Positions 26,663-35,882 of a stretch of 64,000 nt of DNA are shown here, one piece after another. Position 1 is the first letter of the stretch. Each line of letters begins with the position of its first letter. Made by a program: the position numbers and the translations under genes. Location of the stretch: NCBI GenBank assembly GCA_046350255.1, contig JAXMAV010000009.1:248001-312000 (forward strand). Reading direction: 5' to 3'. The notes beneath the pieces are model-generated. The model did no database searches and was not told the DNA's origin. It saw only the letters and a list, made by a program, of their open reading frames with translations. This stretch comes from CALDUY01 sp046350255. GTDB lineage: Bacteria > Planctomycetota > Planctomycetia > Gemmatales > Gemmataceae.

Positions 26663-27505
26663 TTAGCGTCCGCCGATAAGTCGGTGAGCGTGGCTTGCGC
26701 TGTGGTTGTACCACGAGTTTTCGAGGAAGGGACGCAGGTGGATCCCCGAGGGGATGGTGTTTCCGTCGGCGTCCTTCACGCTATCACCGTGGCTGTCGAG
26801 GATCAGGGGCACGTTATCCGGCGCGCGGCCAATGGTGCCCACCCAGAGAACGACGTGGCTGATCTCGCCCTTCTTGTTGCGGATGAACAGCAAATCGCCA
26901 GTGCGCAGCGCCTGGATCCGTTCGGAGTAGTCCTTCGGCAGGGTCACGTGCGTCGCCTTCGTCGTGTGTCCAGGGCCCGGACCGGGAATCTCGATCTGCT
27001 TCGCCAGCTGATGAATACCGCTGTTCGGCTTCATCCCCAGACCCTGGTTGTAGGCGAACGAGGCGAAGTTACTGCAATCCACACCCTTGCCCCCGTGCGC
27101 CTTTGCATCCGTGGCAGGGCCGTCGCCAGGCGCAATCCAGTCCGGTATGTGGTGATGGCGGTAGGCGTAGCCCTGGTAGCGCAGCGCCACCGCGATGATG
27201 CGCTCGCGCTTCCACTGAGCCGAGCGCTCAGCCAGGCCATGCGGCGCAGGATAATGACGCGCGGGCGGTCCCCACGAACCGTAGGTTTTCCGCGCCTTGG
27301 CCGAGTTCCACTCGTTGTGCGGCACCGTCGATTGCTCGCGCAAATCGCCCCGAGGTCCATGCTCCAGGTCGCCCACCAGTTCCTTCTCGGAGAAGGAAAA
27401 GGCCACCTTGTACGGAGAACGATACGCTCCCGGGTCGCGGTCCGCCCGGGACACCACCACCATGAGAGCCATCACCAGACCAGCACCGGCCAGCTGCCTG
27501 AACAT
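26663..27505 (-). CDS. Secreted NlpC/P60-like cysteine peptidase
   Basis: A 280-residue protein with an N-terminal signal peptide (about 1-20). The C-terminal half has an NlpC/P60 fold: VDCSNFASFAYNQGLG (C144), GDLLFIRNKKGEISHVVLWVG (H217) and LILDSHGDSV (H239) form the Cys-His-His triad. These enzymes cut peptidoglycan stem peptides or related amide bonds. The N-terminal ~100 residues have no recognised domain. It is convergent with the yjbQ-like gene and lies downstream of the E2 gene in the same orientation. Confidence 0.8.
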   Translation of the reverse strand: MFRQLAGAGLVMALMVVVSRADRDPGAYRSPYKVAFSFSEKELVGDLEHGPRGDLREQSTVPHNEWNSAKARKTYGSWGPPARHYPAPHGLAERSAQWKRERIIAVALRYQGYAYRHHHIPDWIAPGDGPATDAKAHGGKGVDCSNFASFAYNQGLGMKPNSGIHQLAKQIEIPGPGPGHTTKATHVTLPKDYSERIQALRTGDLLFIRNKKGEISHVVLWVGTIGRAPDNVPLILDSHGDSVKDADGNTIPSGIHLRPFLENSWYNHSASHAHRLIGGR

Positions 27506-27577
27506 CCTCGACCCCTCGTTCGTATCCCAGGATTGACACCCCAGGCAAGAATAGGTCAGGAAAAGCGCCCAGGACGA

Positions 27578-28825
27578 TCAAAGCCGGTCGGGAAGCAGCA
27601 GGCGGGCCGGATGCTGGATCGCGCGCAGAACGGCATTGCCGAAGGCGGCTCCCACTGCGCCATCCACCACCCGATGATCGAAGGCAAACGAAAGGTACAT
27701 CAGGTCGGCGGGACGAATCTGCCCAGCGGAGTCGTAGACTGGTCGTTTCACAATTTTTCCGATCCCGAGTATCCCTACCTCAGGATGGTTGATAACCGGT
27801 GTAGAGATGAGGCCACCGACATTACCCACCGACGTGATGGTAAAGGTGCTACCCCGGACCTCTTCCAGACGCGACCGGCCTGCCCGGGCCTCGGTGGACA
27901 GACGTTCGATCTCACGCGCGAGGGTGGCCAGGTCTTTCTGGTCAGCGTCGCGCAGCACGGGGACGATCAGCCCTGCCGGCGTCGCCACCGCAATGCCGAG
28001 GTGATACCGGTCGTGAACGACGATCTCGTTGCGCTCCTCGTCTAGCGACGCGTTGACAAGGGGGACCTCTCGCAGGGCGGCCACCACAGCCTTGACGAAG
28101 AACGCCAGGTAGGTCAGGCGCACCCCTGCGCTGGCGAACGGTTCCTTAAGCGATTCGCGCAGGCGGACCAGCTCGGTGACGTCGGCCTCGTCCACATAGC
28201 TGTAATCCGGGATGGTCCGGCGGGAATGGACCATATGTTCGGCGATCTTTCGCCGCAGGCCCACCAGCGGGATACGCTGGCCAGGCCGGCCAAACTCCAT
28301 TGGTGTCTCGCGTGGCCGCTGGACGGGCGACTTCGATTCCAGGGCCGGGAGCGAAGCGCGCGTCAGGTCGTCGGCCAGGATGCGGCCATCCGGACCAGAT
28401 CCTGCGATGCGGGTCAGATCGAGCCCCATTTTGCGGGCCAGCAGTCGCACCGAGGGCGAGGCCTTGACACTCAGGGGGGTGGCTTTGAGTGCTGGTCCGT
28501 TTTTCGTGGCTTGCGCCGGGATATCACGCGTGGGGGCCGCATGACGCACAGGCTCTGCAGCTTCTGGTCGAGGGGCAGCAGCGGGGATCGAGTTGGTCGG
28601 TTCGTAATCGAACAGCGTCTGGCCGATTTTGACGATGGCGCCAGGCTCCGCGCGCAGCGCGATCACGGTGCCGGCCATCGGCGCGGGCACCTCCATGGTC
28701 GCCTTGTCGGTCAGCACCTCAAGCAGCGTCTGGCCGGGGCGGAACGCATCGCCGGCGGAAACCAGCCAGCGCACCAACTCGGCTTCGTAGACGCCTTCGC
28801 CAATCGTTGGAAGAGCGAACTCCAT
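27578..28825 (-). CDS. Dihydrolipoamide acyltransferase, E2 of a 2-oxoacid dehydrogenase complex
   Basis: A 415-residue E2 with one lipoyl domain (lipoyl-Lys K41 in LTDKATMEVP), an Ala/Pro linker, a peripheral-subunit-binding domain (about 118-155; PSVRLLARKMGLDLTRI) and a catalytic domain ending in the active-site motif DHRVVDGA (His384, Asp388). It transfers acyl groups to CoA. Gene order E1alpha-E1beta-E2 in one operon; no E3 (lipoamide dehydrogenase) gene is present. The branched-chain or pyruvate specificity is not settled by sequence. Confidence 0.92.
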   Translation of the reverse strand: MEFALPTIGEGVYEAELVRWLVSAGDAFRPGQTLLEVLTDKATMEVPAPMAGTVIALRAEPGAIVKIGQTLFDYEPTNSIPAAAPRPEAAEPVRHAAPTRDIPAQATKNGPALKATPLSVKASPSVRLLARKMGLDLTRIAGSGPDGRILADDLTRASLPALESKSPVQRPRETPMEFGRPGQRIPLVGLRRKIAEHMVHSRRTIPDYSYVDEADVTELVRLRESLKEPFASAGVRLTYLAFFVKAVVAALREVPLVNASLDEERNEIVVHDRYHLGIAVATPAGLIVPVLRDADQKDLATLAREIERLSTEARAGRSRLEEVRGSTFTITSVGNVGGLISTPVINHPEVGILGIGKIVKRPVYDSAGQIRPADLMYLSFAFDHRVVDGAVGAAFGNAVLRAIQHPARLLLPDRL

Positions 28826-28841
28826 GATCCCGCCCCTCCGT

Positions 28842-29900
28842 TCAGGCTGCCTCCGTCACCAACGCGGCCAGGTCTCGCTTGATGTGCTCGAACTGGGGGA
28901 CGGTGTTTCGCTCGTAGATCTGGTTCAGCCCGATGCCGGGCAAGTGCTTGCCCGCCAACAGGCGCGGACGAACCACCAGGTCGTAAAAGTGCTCGTCGAT
29001 GATGCGTCGCAGGAGATGCTCGCCGAAGTTGGTGACTTCGGTGTCCTCGTTGACGATCAGGACCCGGCCGGTGGTCTTCACGCTGGCCGAGATCATCTTC
29101 CAGTCGTAGGGAAAGATGCTTCGCAGGTCGATCACCTCGCAGCGATGGCCCGTCTCACGTTCCAGCTCGTCGGCGGCCTGCACACACAACGGCAAGGTAC
29201 GGCCATAGCTTAGAACGGTAGCTCGATCGCCTTCCCGTGCCTTGCGCCCCACACCCAGCGGGACGAAATACGGTTCGACCTCGGGCCAGCGCGGCTTCCA
29301 GCCGGATCGATCACCTACCGGAGCATCGATGCGCTCTTTCAACTCGTTCTCATCTTCGGGCTCACCCGGGATGCGTTCGCTGCCCTTCACACGCAGCAAC
29401 GCCTTGGGAAGGAGGACGAGTACGGGGTTCGGGTCGGCGATGGCGGAGAGCATCAGACCATAGGCATCGAGTGGGTTGGAGGGCATAACCACCTTCCACC
29501 CCGCCAGCCGACTGGCCCAGCTCTCGAAGCTGTGCGAGTGATACAGGCTGCCTCGGATGCCTGACCCCGAAGGAGTCATGACAACGATTGGCATGGGGAA
29601 GTTGCCCGCGCCGGACCAGTACTGGTTACCGGCCACCTTGAGCAGGTCGATGGTGTTGAAGCCGTAGTCGCAGAACTGAATCTCGGCAACCGGCCGACCA
29701 CCCGCGTAGGCGATGCCCATGGCCATGCCGATGATGCCGCGTTCATCCAGTGGTGTGTTCCAGGCGGTGCGGAGTCCCTGCGTCGCCGTGAACACCCCCC
29801 CCAGGGGCGGGCCGACATCCTCCCCGAAGATGTCCGTGACTCCGAGCTTTTCCTCGCCATAATGCAGCGCCAACCGAATAGCCTGGACCAGCGTCGCCAT
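28842..29900 (-). CDS. 2-oxoacid dehydrogenase E1 beta subunit
   Basis: A 352-residue transketolase-type subunit. Landmarks: FGEDVGPPLGGVFTATQGL, GIAYAGGRPVAEIQFCDY, SGSGIRGSLYHSHSFE and VIDLRSIFPYDW (C-terminal domain), as in the beta chains of pyruvate or branched-chain dehydrogenases. Together with the next gene it forms the thiamine-diphosphate site. It starts 11 bp after the E1alpha stop and ends 16 bp before the E2 start. Confidence 0.92.
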   Translation of the reverse strand: MATLVQAIRLALHYGEEKLGVTDIFGEDVGPPLGGVFTATQGLRTAWNTPLDERGIIGMAMGIAYAGGRPVAEIQFCDYGFNTIDLLKVAGNQYWSGAGNFPMPIVVMTPSGSGIRGSLYHSHSFESWASRLAGWKVVMPSNPLDAYGLMLSAIADPNPVLVLLPKALLRVKGSERIPGEPEDENELKERIDAPVGDRSGWKPRWPEVEPYFVPLGVGRKAREGDRATVLSYGRTLPLCVQAADELERETGHRCEVIDLRSIFPYDWKMISASVKTTGRVLIVNEDTEVTNFGEHLLRRIIDEHFYDLVVRPRLLAGKHLPGIGLNQIYERNTVPQFEHIKRDLAALVTEAA

Positions 29901-29911
29901 TCCGTCCTCGC

Positions 29912-30994
29912 TTACCTCGGCAGTCCGGTGTAATCCACGGGATAGACCACGTCCACCGAGCTAGGGGCGTAGGTGTATTTTTCTACGTCCTCGGGGCGCG
30001 GTAGTGGTTCTTCCATCACCTGGCTGACCGCTTCCTCGACCTCGGTGCGTGCCTCATCCAGGATCTGATCGATCTGCACGGGATCGAGCGCCCCGGCCTC
30101 GATGAGCTTTTGCTCAAACTGGTCGATGCAGCAGGGTTCACTACGCACGCGCAAAGCGCCCGACGAGGACGAATGACCGAATAGCCGAGATACCCGGGCC
30201 TCGAGAATGAAGGGGCGGCGCGTCTTGCGGCAATGCTCCATGCCGCGAGCGATGGCGTGCCAGCTGGCGATGGGATCGTTGCCATCGACCACCTCGCCGG
30301 GAATGCCAAAGGCGCGGCCGCGATCGATAATCTGCTTCTCGGAGTGCTGTGTACTGGCCGGCGTGGAGATACCGTAGCCGTTGTTCGTCACGACAAGAAG
30401 CAGGGGTAGCTCGTTACCGGGCCTGGAACTCCAGATCAGGCTCGAGGCGAAATCGCCTTCAGCCGTTCCCGCGTCGCCACCGGTGACGATGGTGATGGAG
30501 TCGTTACTCAGACGTTTCTGCATCAGGGCTGTGCCGGGAGCAATGACGTACTGGATCTCGATCACCGAGGTGACCGGGACGACGTTCCACTCACGCTTCG
30601 ACCAGTGACTGATGAAGTTTCTTCCCAGAGAGTGACTATCGGTGGCGGTCATGGCCATCTGGCGGATCGCCTCGAGGACGGGCATGCCCATCGCCACCAT
30701 TGTTGCACAGTTGCGATAGTGAAAGTGAAGATAATCGTAGTGAGGCCCTTCTCCCTTTTTCACCTGCAATCCCAGGCAGATGTTGAAGGCCTCCTCGCCT
30801 GGCCCGCCGATCCAGAAGTACCCCTGTCCGGATTTGCTCATCTTGATCATCCGCTCTTCCAGGACGCGCGTGCGCACCATGAGGCGGTAGATGTCCAGGC
30901 AGCGCTCGGTGGGAAGCGCTTCGGTACCACTGGTTAGCTCGGGAGCAAGCACGGCAATGTCCTCGCTCCCGCCAAGCCTGGGTTCGATGGGCAT
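29912..30994 (-). CDS. 2-oxoacid dehydrogenase E1 alpha subunit
   Basis: About 360 residues from the ATG at 30994. The thiamine-diphosphate motif reads GGDAGTAEGDFASSL through VVTNNGYGIST, so the canonical GDG is GDA while the Mg-binding Asp and the Asn are retained. SHWSKREWNVVPVTSVI and RLFGHSSSSGALRVRSE match the alpha-subunit loops. CCAAGGAG lies upstream of this ATG; an upstream TTG would extend the protein by 49 residues without visible homology. First gene of the E1-E2 operon. Substrate unknown. Confidence 0.9.
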   Translation of the reverse strand: MPIEPRLGGSEDIAVLAPELTSGTEALPTERCLDIYRLMVRTRVLEERMIKMSKSGQGYFWIGGPGEEAFNICLGLQVKKGEGPHYDYLHFHYRNCATMVAMGMPVLEAIRQMAMTATDSHSLGRNFISHWSKREWNVVPVTSVIEIQYVIAPGTALMQKRLSNDSITIVTGGDAGTAEGDFASSLIWSSRPGNELPLLLVVTNNGYGISTPASTQHSEKQIIDRGRAFGIPGEVVDGNDPIASWHAIARGMEHCRKTRRPFILEARVSRLFGHSSSSGALRVRSEPCCIDQFEQKLIEAGALDPVQIDQILDEARTEVEEAVSQVMEEPLPRPEDVEKYTYAPSSVDVVYPVDYTGLPR

Positions 30995-31116
30995 GCCTCT
31001 TGTTCTCCTTGGGGCACAGGACACGACCAGAGTGTCGGGAAAGTCGTCGTCACTTCCATATTCTACGCCAGCACCCGGTTCCAGGAGTAGACGAACTGAT
31101 TGGGGTGAGGATCTGT

Positions 31117-34100
31117 TCACTCCTTCCGACGGAAAGGCCAAAGGTTCCAGCCTTTACGAACCGGCTGGCTTGCCGGGGGGCTTCCTACCAACCAGCGATC
31201 CAGGTCGTCGGCCAACTCGGCAGCGCTACCGTAGCGTCGCGCTGGATCCTTCGCCAGGCACTTCTTCACCACCTGTTCGAGGTCGCGCGGCACCTCCTCG
31301 TTCATTTGCCGTAATGGGACCGGTTCGCGCTGGACCACGTCGTTCAACACCTCCAGCATGCTGCCGCTGCGAAACGGAGGATGACCGGCGAGGCACTCGT
31401 AGAGGATCACCCCCAGGGCGTAGATGTCGGTGGCCGGGCCGACCTCGCGCCGACCCAGGGCCTGTTCGGGGGCCATGTAGGCGGGTGTACCCAGGACGTC
31501 GCCAGTCTGCGTCAGGTTCGATTCTTCTCGTTGCTGACGGGCCAGGCCGAAGTCGCTGACCTTGGGCTGTCCAGCCGCGTCGATCAGCACGTTGGCCGGC
31601 TTCAAGTCGCGGTGGACGATGCCAGCGGCGTGGGCGGCTTGCATGGCGCGGGTGATCTTCACCAGCATCTCCACCGACTCGGTCATCGTAAGCCGACCCT
31701 GCGACAGGCGATGGGCCAGCGAGCGACCTGGGCAGAACTCCAGCGCCACAAATGGTAGACCTTCGTGCATGCCCAGTTCGTAGACCTGGACGATGTGGGG
31801 ATGCTGCACGGCGGCCGCCGACTGCGCCTCGCGCAGGAATCGCTGCTGATCGCGCAGGGCAGAGTGTCCTCCGTGCAGGATCATCTTGAGCGCGACCAGG
31901 CGATCGAGCCGGGTGTCGCGCGCCTTGTAGACCACACCCATACCGCCCCGGCCCAGTTCCTCGAGGATGTCGTAGCCTGGCACCGTGGGTACAGGTCCCA
32001 TCCGACCTGGAGGCTCTGCTTCGTTTAGCGAAACGACGAGGCCTCCGTCGCCGTGAGTCAGTGGCACGATCGACTGGCGGTTCTCGAACTGATCGAGCGA
32101 GCCCTCGTTGAGTAGCCGCACCGATTCCGCGGGCCCACTCGTGGCACCAAGCGTCGGCGGGGGTGGCGGCGGACTGGAGACGGGTGTCGCGTATAGTCGC
32201 ACCGCATCGCCAGGAATGCTGCGCCGTTTGCGCGTCCGGAGCAGGTCATCGAGGCCGGCCAGGGCCTGGTCGATGCTTGTGCAGCGTTCGTGGGGCTGCT
32301 TGGCCAGGAGGGTGTTCAACCAGGTCTGAACCGCAGCCGAGATAGCACCAATGGCCAGGGGAGGGGGCCGGTCGCGTTCGTGGCGAGCGATCAATTCAAA
32401 TGGACTATCGGAGGCGAAGAGCGCCTGTCCCTGCAGGAGTTCGTAGGCGACGCAGCCCAGGGAGTAGAAGTCTGCGGTGGGTCCCAGCGTCGTCCCAGCG
32501 CGAAACAGTTCGGGCGGAGCGTAACGATAGTCGTAGCTGAGACGGGGGAGATCCAGGCCCATGGCCGGCACCGGCAATGACGGATCTCCCAGGATGACCT
32601 GATCCTCGCGCGTCAGGAAGATGTTCGATGGTTTCACACCTGCGTGAACCAGGCCCTCGCGATGCAGGGGAGTCAGTGCTTCTAGCACCTGACGCAGAAT
32701 CTTGCAGGCCTGGGGTGGATCAAAGACGCGGCCGGCATCGAGTAGCTCGCGCAGCGTAACTCCGCGGATGAAGTCCCGGACGACAAAATACAGCCCACTG
32801 TCGGGCAGCGAGCGAACTTCTCGCGTCAGTACCAGATTTTGATGCACCAGCCGGATGGCTCGTGCCCCCAGGTCGAGGAAGTGGCCGCGAATCAACGGCT
32901 GTGAGGCGTACTCCTTGCGCAGCACCCGAACGACGACATCCAGGCCGGTCATCTCCTGGCGAGCCAGGTAGGCCCCGGTGTAGGTGCCCGCGCCGAGTAC
33001 CTTCAGAATCTCGTAGATGCTCTGTGTTTCGCGGAAAACTCCGGCCAGCCGTTCTCTCTCCTGGGCCAGGCGTTTGCGGTCGAGCAGGCTCACCGCCCGG
33101 TCGCGTAGAGAGCCGCGCAGTAAACCCGCCAGGCGATCGAGAAGGTCGATCACACGCGGATGGGTTTCCAGCGCTTCAAGTCCGTCGAGCACTCCGGGAA
33201 TCGCCTCGGTCTCGGTGGCTCGCGCCAGGCGCTCGCAGGTGGAGATCACTTGCCCCCACTCCAGCGCAGCCAGGGCCTGCCGCGCCTGGGTCCGCACCGG
33301 TTCGGAGCGATGTCCCAGCTGACGAAAGACCAGGGGCAGCTTCACTGGGTCGGGCTTCTTCCGAAGTTGACGAAGCTGCTCGAGCAGGGGCAGATCCTCG
33401 GCGGGTACGGGCGGAGCAGTCGAGACAGGTCGCTGCGTCTGCCGGGCTTCCCTTGTGGACGGCACGACGGAAAGGACGATTTCTTCGTTATAAGTGGCCC
33501 AGGTCCAGGGGGTTTGCTCGCGCTGGAAGCGAGTGCGAGCGTCGCGGCTCACCGCTCCAGAGACGTACCCAAATAGCTCGCCGATGCCCACCCGGCCATC
33601 ACCGTCGCGGTCACCAGCGCCCAGGAGACCCTTGAGGAGATGGTAGGTGAACAGACCATGGCGCAACTCGTCCGCCTCGATCGACTTCTGCCCACGGTCA
33701 CACGAGGCAATCAGAAAGCGACCACGCCCGCCCAGGCGTTCCAGGTGGCTGGGGCGCAGTTGCATGTCGCGCTCGGTAGCTCGCAACGAGACGCCAGCGC
33801 CAGGTAAGATGCCGCCGGCATGGCAGCAATCGAGGCAGACCAGGACGGCCTGGGCGTCCAGCCCCTCGATCCACCGGGCCAGGTCGGTCATGGCAATCCC
33901 GTGGCCAGCGACGGCATCGGGATCGGTGTCGTACGGTAAGAGGTAGCCTTCCTCGCGGCTGCCCAGCGATTCGACAGTCCCATGGCCGGCGAAGTAGATC
34001 ATGACCAGCTCGCAGCCCCGACTCGCTTCGGGAAGCCACCGGGCTAGCTGATCGACAAGGCTGGTACGGTCAGCGCGTGCGCCCGTGAGCAGGCGCACCT

Positions 34101-34251
34101 GGGCCGGGGGAAAGCCGCAAACCGTGTCGCGGGTGAGTATGCGGGCCATGCTACGCGCATCGCGCTCGGCGTAGCTTAAACTGGCGATGCGATCCTGACG
34201 CTGGTAAGTGCCAATGCCGATGACCAGAGCGACGGCGTTGCGCGGGGTCAC
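31117..34251 (-). CDS. Caspase-fold peptidase fused to a pseudokinase and an active Ser/Thr protein kinase
   Basis: About 1044 residues from the GTG at 34251. Domain order: a C14 caspase/metacaspase domain (about 5-270) with the catalytic His in IYFAGHGTV (H90) and Cys in LDCCHAGG (C143), ending with an acidic DRDGDGRVGIGEL loop like an EF-hand; a short HEAT-like helical stretch (300-400); a kinase-like domain (411-675); a Pro linker; and a second kinase domain (756-1025). The first kinase is degenerate: the VAIK Lys is Arg (R442), HRD is HAG (536-538) and DFG is DPS. The second is complete: GRGGMG, VALK (K789), HRDLKPAN (D882), DFG (D900). No membrane segment. A TATAAT lies over an upstream ATG (34299), so the GTG behind AGGA is favoured; the ATG is the alternative. 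The role is inferred to be signalling or cell-death-like control. Confidence 0.9.
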   Translation of the reverse strand: MTPRNAVALVIGIGTYQRQDRIASLSYAERDARSMARILTRDTVCGFPPAQVRLLTGARADRTSLVDQLARWLPEASRGCELVMIYFAGHGTVESLGSREEGYLLPYDTDPDAVAGHGIAMTDLARWIEGLDAQAVLVCLDCCHAGGILPGAGVSLRATERDMQLRPSHLERLGGRGRFLIASCDRGQKSIEADELRHGLFTYHLLKGLLGAGDRDGDGRVGIGELFGYVSGAVSRDARTRFQREQTPWTWATYNEEIVLSVVPSTREARQTQRPVSTAPPVPAEDLPLLEQLRQLRKKPDPVKLPLVFRQLGHRSEPVRTQARQALAALEWGQVISTCERLARATETEAIPGVLDGLEALETHPRVIDLLDRLAGLLRGSLRDRAVSLLDRKRLAQERERLAGVFRETQSIYEILKVLGAGTYTGAYLARQEMTGLDVVVRVLRKEYASQPLIRGHFLDLGARAIRLVHQNLVLTREVRSLPDSGLYFVVRDFIRGVTLRELLDAGRVFDPPQACKILRQVLEALTPLHREGLVHAGVKPSNIFLTREDQVILGDPSLPVPAMGLDLPRLSYDYRYAPPELFRAGTTLGPTADFYSLGCVAYELLQGQALFASDSPFELIARHERDRPPPLAIGAISAAVQTWLNTLLAKQPHERCTSIDQALAGLDDLLRTRKRRSIPGDAVRLYATPVSSPPPPPPTLGATSGPAESVRLLNEGSLDQFENRQSIVPLTHGDGGLVVSLNEAEPPGRMGPVPTVPGYDILEELGRGGMGVVYKARDTRLDRLVALKMILHGGHSALRDQQRFLREAQSAAAVQHPHIVQVYELGMHEGLPFVALEFCPGRSLAHRLSQGRLTMTESVEMLVKITRAMQAAHAAGIVHRDLKPANVLIDAAGQPKVSDFGLARQQREESNLTQTGDVLGTPAYMAPEQALGRREVGPATDIYALGVILYECLAGHPPFRSGSMLEVLNDVVQREPVPLRQMNEEVPRDLEQVVKKCLAKDPARRYGSAAELADDLDRWLVGSPPASQPVRKGWNLWPFRRKE

Positions 34252-34297
34252 GGGCAGCGTCCTGGAAGAAACCGGGTCGGAGTGAACAATTCCCCCC

Positions 34298-34303
34298 ATT
34301 ATA
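34298..34303 (-). promoter_or_regulatory. Perfect -10 box upstream of the caspase-kinase gene
   Basis: The minus strand reads CCGGTATAATGG, giving a consensus TATAAT at 34303-34298. It overlaps the ATG at 34299, so that ATG is unlikely to be in the mRNA if this promoter is real (predicted start near 34291). No good -35 hexamer is seen, which suggests an activator or an alternative sigma factor. The remaining gap to 34450 holds no other gene. Confidence 0.5.
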
Positions 34304-34449
34304 CCGGGTTCGCCAGTCCTGTGGATACCCGCTGGACGACATCCTTTGGCGTGTGTTACTATTGGACCATCCTTCCCGCTGATGCTGCGCTCCATCCCTG
34401 CAGCGGATGAGCCGATCAGCAGTCTCAACATGCCTAGGGGGGCCTCTGC

Positions 34450-35820
34450 ATGTTCCGCCTGAAGCTTGGTTCGTCTGGACGATACTGCGATGGCCTGTCA
34501 CGGCGGAGCTTTCTCCACCTCGGCGTTGCGGGCATGGCTTCCGTGGGTCTTGGGGGCCTCTTCCAGGCTCGTGCCCAGTCTTCCACGCGCAAGAACACCT
34601 CGGTGATCCTGATCTGGCTGGATGGCGGACCTGGCCACATGGACATGTACGACATGAAGCCGGACGCCCCGGCCGAGTATCGCGGCATCTGGAAGCCGAT
34701 CCGCACGAACGTGCCCGGTCTTGATGTCACCGAACTCTATCCGAAGCAGGCCCGGGTGGCCGACAAGTTCTCCATCGTTCGGTCGTTGCACCACAACACT
34801 GGCGATCACTTCGCTGGTGGTCACCGCATGTTGACCACCAAGGACATGGGCGTCTCCGGCGCCAATACCCTGGGCAAATTCCCCTCCATTGGTTCCATCG
34901 TGAATCGCGAGGTGGGACCCCGGCGGCGCGGCATGCCAGGCTACGTCGCGGTGCCATACGGCATGAGCATTGGCCTGCGCCCGGGTTACTTCGGCGGCCA
35001 CTTCCTCGGCTCGCAACACAATCCGTTTGAGACAGTAAACGATGCGAACGCGCCCACCTTCCAGGTCAACAATCTGAACCTGGCCCAGGGGTTGACCATC
35101 GATCGCCTCGAGGATCGTCGCAGCCTGGCCCGTCATTTCGACATCTCGCGCCGGGCCATCGATCAGCTGCCCGAATCGCAGGCCATGGACCGCTTCAACC
35201 AGGAGGCATACGACTTCGTCTCCGGTGCCAACGCCCGCCGCGCCTTTGATATCAGCAAGGAAGACGGCCGGCTCCGCGACCGCTACGGGCGCAACAGCTG
35301 GGGGCAAAGTACCCTACTGGCCCGCCGGTTGGTCGAGGCTGGCTCCACCTTCGTGACCGTTCACCTGGGCGGATGGGATCATCACTGGGACCTGCAGAAG
35401 GGCTACGAAAACTACCTGCCGCAGGTCGATGCCCTGGTCTCTTCCCTGTTCACCGACCTGAGCGAACGCGGACTGCTTGACTCCACCCTGGTAGTTCTTT
35501 GTGGCGAATTCAGCCGCACCCCGAAGATGAACGACGGCGGAAACGGTGGCGCTCCGCGTAGCATGGGCACACCTGGCCGCGATCACTGGGGCGACTCCAT
35601 GTTCTGCCTGATGGGTGGCGGAGGTGTGAAGGGCGGCCAGGTGATCGGCTCCACCGACCGGTTGGGCCTGCGCCCAGCCTCGCGGCCCGTTTCTCCCTGC
35701 AACATTCACGCGACGATCTACCACGTGCTTGGGATCGATCCCAAACTTCATCTGCTCGAACCCAGTGGACGGCCCTCGCCCGTCCTCGAAGATCCCACCC
35801 CGATCCATGAGCTGATCTAG
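34450..35820 (+). CDS. DUF1501 family exported protein
   Basis: A 456-residue DUF1501 protein. The N-terminus SRRSFLHLGVAGMASVGLGG is a twin-arginine signal. Typical motifs: VILIWLDGGPGHMDMYDMKPD, SIVRSLHHNTGDHFAGGHRML, VLCGEFSRTPKMND, GRDHWGDSMF and NIHATIYHVLGIDP. It is probably a periplasmic or surface protein of unknown role. Here it stands alone, without the DUF1549/DUF1553 partner that such genes often have. It is divergent from the caspase-kinase gene and convergent with the glycosidase-like gene. AGGGGGG lies upstream of the ATG. Confidence 0.9.
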   Translation: MFRLKLGSSGRYCDGLSRRSFLHLGVAGMASVGLGGLFQARAQSSTRKNTSVILIWLDGGPGHMDMYDMKPDAPAEYRGIWKPIRTNVPGLDVTELYPKQARVADKFSIVRSLHHNTGDHFAGGHRMLTTKDMGVSGANTLGKFPSIGSIVNREVGPRRRGMPGYVAVPYGMSIGLRPGYFGGHFLGSQHNPFETVNDANAPTFQVNNLNLAQGLTIDRLEDRRSLARHFDISRRAIDQLPESQAMDRFNQEAYDFVSGANARRAFDISKEDGRLRDRYGRNSWGQSTLLARRLVEAGSTFVTVHLGGWDHHWDLQKGYENYLPQVDALVSSLFTDLSERGLLDSTLVVLCGEFSRTPKMNDGGNGGAPRSMGTPGRDHWGDSMFCLMGGGGVKGGQVIGSTDRLGLRPASRPVSPCNIHATIYHVLGIDPKLHLLEPSGRPSPVLEDPTPIHELI

Positions 35821-35882
35821 ACTCAAGCCAGGGTGAGTGAGCATCCAGAGGGGACCCCAGGCGGTCCTCTCTGTTTTGCGCC

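Noticed and set aside
30995..31117. Promoter of the E1alpha gene with TAGAAT in the gap
   Set aside because: A TAGAAT is present but no -35 lies at a workable distance, so I did not list it.
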